Shown here: positions 4,913 through 6,153 of the stretch, one piece after another
Position numbering within the stretch: position 1 is the first letter of the stretch
Layout of the letters: every line of letters starts with the position of its first letter
Source of the DNA: an uncultured Bacillota bacterium
GTDB lineage: Bacteria; Bacillota; Clostridia; Christensenellales; UBA1242
NCBI GenBank assembly: GCA_949282835.1
Contig: CASDQU010000031.1
Coordinates: 1-6,153, forward strand
DNA: 6,153 bases
Direction of reading: 5' to 3'
The notes under the pieces: generated by a model
Told to the model about the DNA's origin: nothing
Database searches by the model: none
The model's input: only the letters and a program-made list of their open reading frames with translations
Program-made: the position numbers and the translations under genes

Positions 4913-6153
4913 ATGATTAGAGTTAAAAAATTATTTTATTCTATTATAATTGCTTTGGCATGCTTGGGCTGCCTATGTTTTGGACTGCTCTTCCAAAATG
5001 GCAATGGCGACAAAAAGACAATTCTGTCTAGCGCGGCAACTCCAACTTATGGGTTTATTTCAAATAACCTACCTACAGAAGGCTATTTTACTATCACTCC
5101 TTCAACCGATACTGACAATGCCGTTGGTTATGTAGGAAATGAGGTGTACCTATTCCAGCCTAACAGCACTTTGAAGATTAGTATGGCTAATGATACCATC
5201 ACTGGTACTGTCAATCAAGAAAATCAAGAAAATCCACCAGAAAACTTTGCTTTTATTCCAACTGGTCAACCAGAAGAAGGAGTAGCGCCTCAAGAATATT
5301 ATTATTTTGATTTTCAAAATTCTTTAGCTCTCTATTACAACCTTACAAATGAACAAATTGCCGCTTCTATTTCTGGCACAAATTTACTTGACGACCAATC
5401 AATAACAAACTTTGTAAAGAAAAATGACAACTCTTTTGCAGTTGATGCAATAAAAATTACACCTGAGCAGTTTAATTTAACTTTCTCTCTTTTAGTAGAC
5501 AACTCTTCAGAAACAGTTTCAATAGAAAACGCAAATATTACACTTCACAAAGAAGGCATTTATACCCTTCAAATACCTTTTGTTTTATATCACACTATTA
5601 ATGGAGGAACAACTTTCTCTTCAACAACTGTAACAATTAACTACACATTTATGGTATTTGAATCTAATACATATTTCAATAACACTACAGGGCTTCAAAA
5701 TATTTCAATAGATGACAATATGCAGGAAAGTGCAATAGCTTCAAGTGAATCTTTCTCAAGATACTATTTCTACAACTATTCTCACTATAATTCTGTACGA
5801 GAGTTGCCTAAAATTTCTTACAACCCTAATCTCTATCGTATCACAGTAAATTATACCGATATTAATAATAATAATTTCATAGCTACACTTGACTTTAGCA
5901 ATGGAACAATTACCCAATATGATGCTTTAGGTAATATTATTGCAAGCGAAGATTATTTTGTATTCCCAGTCTATACAAATGACATTGTAAATCTATATTT
6001 TACCGACCTTGGCACATATGATATAAGTTTTGAATATCTTTATCTGTCTTCTTTAAATGATACTACTACCACATATGAGCTTCCTTTTGAAAATCTCAGC
6101 GGTAACACAAACCTGCAAAATAAAAGCCAGAGATTATATATCTATGGCTATCA
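4913..6153 (+). CDS. N-terminal part of a large secreted/surface protein, Asn/Thr/Tyr-rich, function unknown
   Basis: An open frame from ATG 4913 runs 413 codons to the window edge without a stop, so the gene continues beyond it. AAGAGGTG (4901-4908) is a strong ribosome binding site for this start. The N-terminus has a typical export signal: basic residues (R3, K5, K6), a hydrophobic core at about 7-27 with three cysteines (C17, C20, C22), and a likely signal peptidase I site in SSAAT (39-43), cutting after A41 or A42. After this there is no further membrane segment. The rest is polar, rich in Asn, Thr, Ser, Tyr and Phe, with alternating patterns that suggest beta-sandwich modules (for example TVTINYTFMVF near residues 240-250). 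A short Glu/Gln/Pro linker with a nine-base tandem repeat is at residues 101-109, and a four-Asn run encoded by repeated AAT is near 5864-5875. I recognise no named domain. An adhesin-like or cell-wall-associated role is inference from export and composition. Confidence 0.85.
   Translation, partial: MIRVKKLFYSIIIALACLGCLCFGLLFQNGNGDKKTILSSAATPTYGFISNNLPTEGYFTITPSTDTDNAVGYVGNEVYLFQPNSTLKISMANDTITGTVNQENQENPPENFAFIPTGQPEEGVAPQEYYYFDFQNSLALYYNLTNEQIAASISGTNLLDDQSITNFVKKNDNSFAVDAIKITPEQFNLTFSLLVDNSSETVSIENANITLHKEGIYTLQIPFVLYHTINGGTTFSSTTVTINYTFMVFESNTYFNNTTGLQNISIDDNMQESAIASSESFSRYYFYNYSHYNSVRELPKISYNPNLYRITVNYTDINNNNFIATLDFSNGTITQYDALGNIIASEDYFVFPVYTNDIVNLYFTDLGTYDISFEYLYLSSLNDTTTTYELPFENLSGNTNLQNKSQRLYIYGY
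5216..5233 (+). repeat. Two-copy tandem 9-mer within the secreted protein gene
   Basis: CAAGAAAAT occurs twice in tandem (5216-5224 and 5225-5233), encoding Gln-Glu-Asn twice in a polar linker ahead of Pro-Pro. A copy-number change would stay in frame. Confidence 0.8.

Noticed and set aside
4961..4972. Possible lipoprotein signal at C17 or C20 of the secreted protein
   Set aside because: The residues before these cysteines (A-L-A and C-L-G) fit the lipobox poorly, and a signal peptidase I site at SSAAT is a better explanation.
4950..5135. Plus-strand open frame of 61 codons inside the secreted protein gene
   Set aside because: It is in a different frame from the well-supported 4913 gene, which has the ribosome binding site and signal peptide.
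1..6153. CRISPR array, insertion sequence, phage or defence module
   Set aside because: No spaced direct repeats, transposase, terminal inverted repeats or recognisable defence-gene motifs are visible on either strand.

Overview
This is an AT-rich bacterial window that looks chromosomal rather than mobile. Strong AGGAG-type ribosome binding sites, a tRNA gene with encoded CCA, TAA/TAG stops and short U-tailed hairpins suggest a low-GC Gram-positive lineage (Bacillota, Clostridia-like, or a relative). The two large secreted or surface proteins, rich in Thr/Asn/Tyr, fit a host-associated or gut bacterium. Taxonomy is inference; no marker gene settles it. Tryptophan is encoded by TGG, and nothing suggests recoding of TGA.

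Layout from left to right. (1) The 3' end of a plus-strand secreted or surface protein (to 254), with a hairpin terminator at 267-300 that also serves the convergent gene. (2) A minus-strand pair, probably one transcript: a divergent nucleoside hydrolase (949-1887) followed by a family I inorganic pyrophosphatase (353-886). (3) A 312-base intergenic stretch with divergent promoters. (4) A plus-strand tRNA-Ser(CGA) (2200-2290), followed after 15 bases by a membrane protein with the C-terminal part of the DUF2207 family (2306-3514). There is no room for a separate promoter, so the two are probably co-transcribed. (5) A convergent minus-strand family 2 glycosyltransferase with a helical TPR-like tail (3523-4602), separated from the membrane protein gene by 8 bases. 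A hairpin overlapping both gene ends probably terminates in both directions. (6) A very AT-rich intergenic stretch (about 12% GC over 4621-4860) with T-tracts spaced at about one helical turn. (7) The start of a large secreted, Asn/Thr/Tyr-rich protein of unknown function that is still open at the window edge (4913 to beyond 6153).

The hydrolase and pyrophosphatase make metabolic sense together: nucleosides are split to free bases, base salvage by phosphoribosyltransferases makes pyrophosphate, and pyrophosphatase removes it. The glycosyltransferase is divergent from the secreted protein and could in principle modify surface material, but the sequence gives no direct link. I see no defence system, CRISPR array, insertion sequence or phage module. 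The points most worth a second look are the substituted active site of the nucleoside hydrolase, the tRNA-mRNA dicistron, the DUF2207 protein lacking its ectodomain, and the phased T-tract region before the surface protein.
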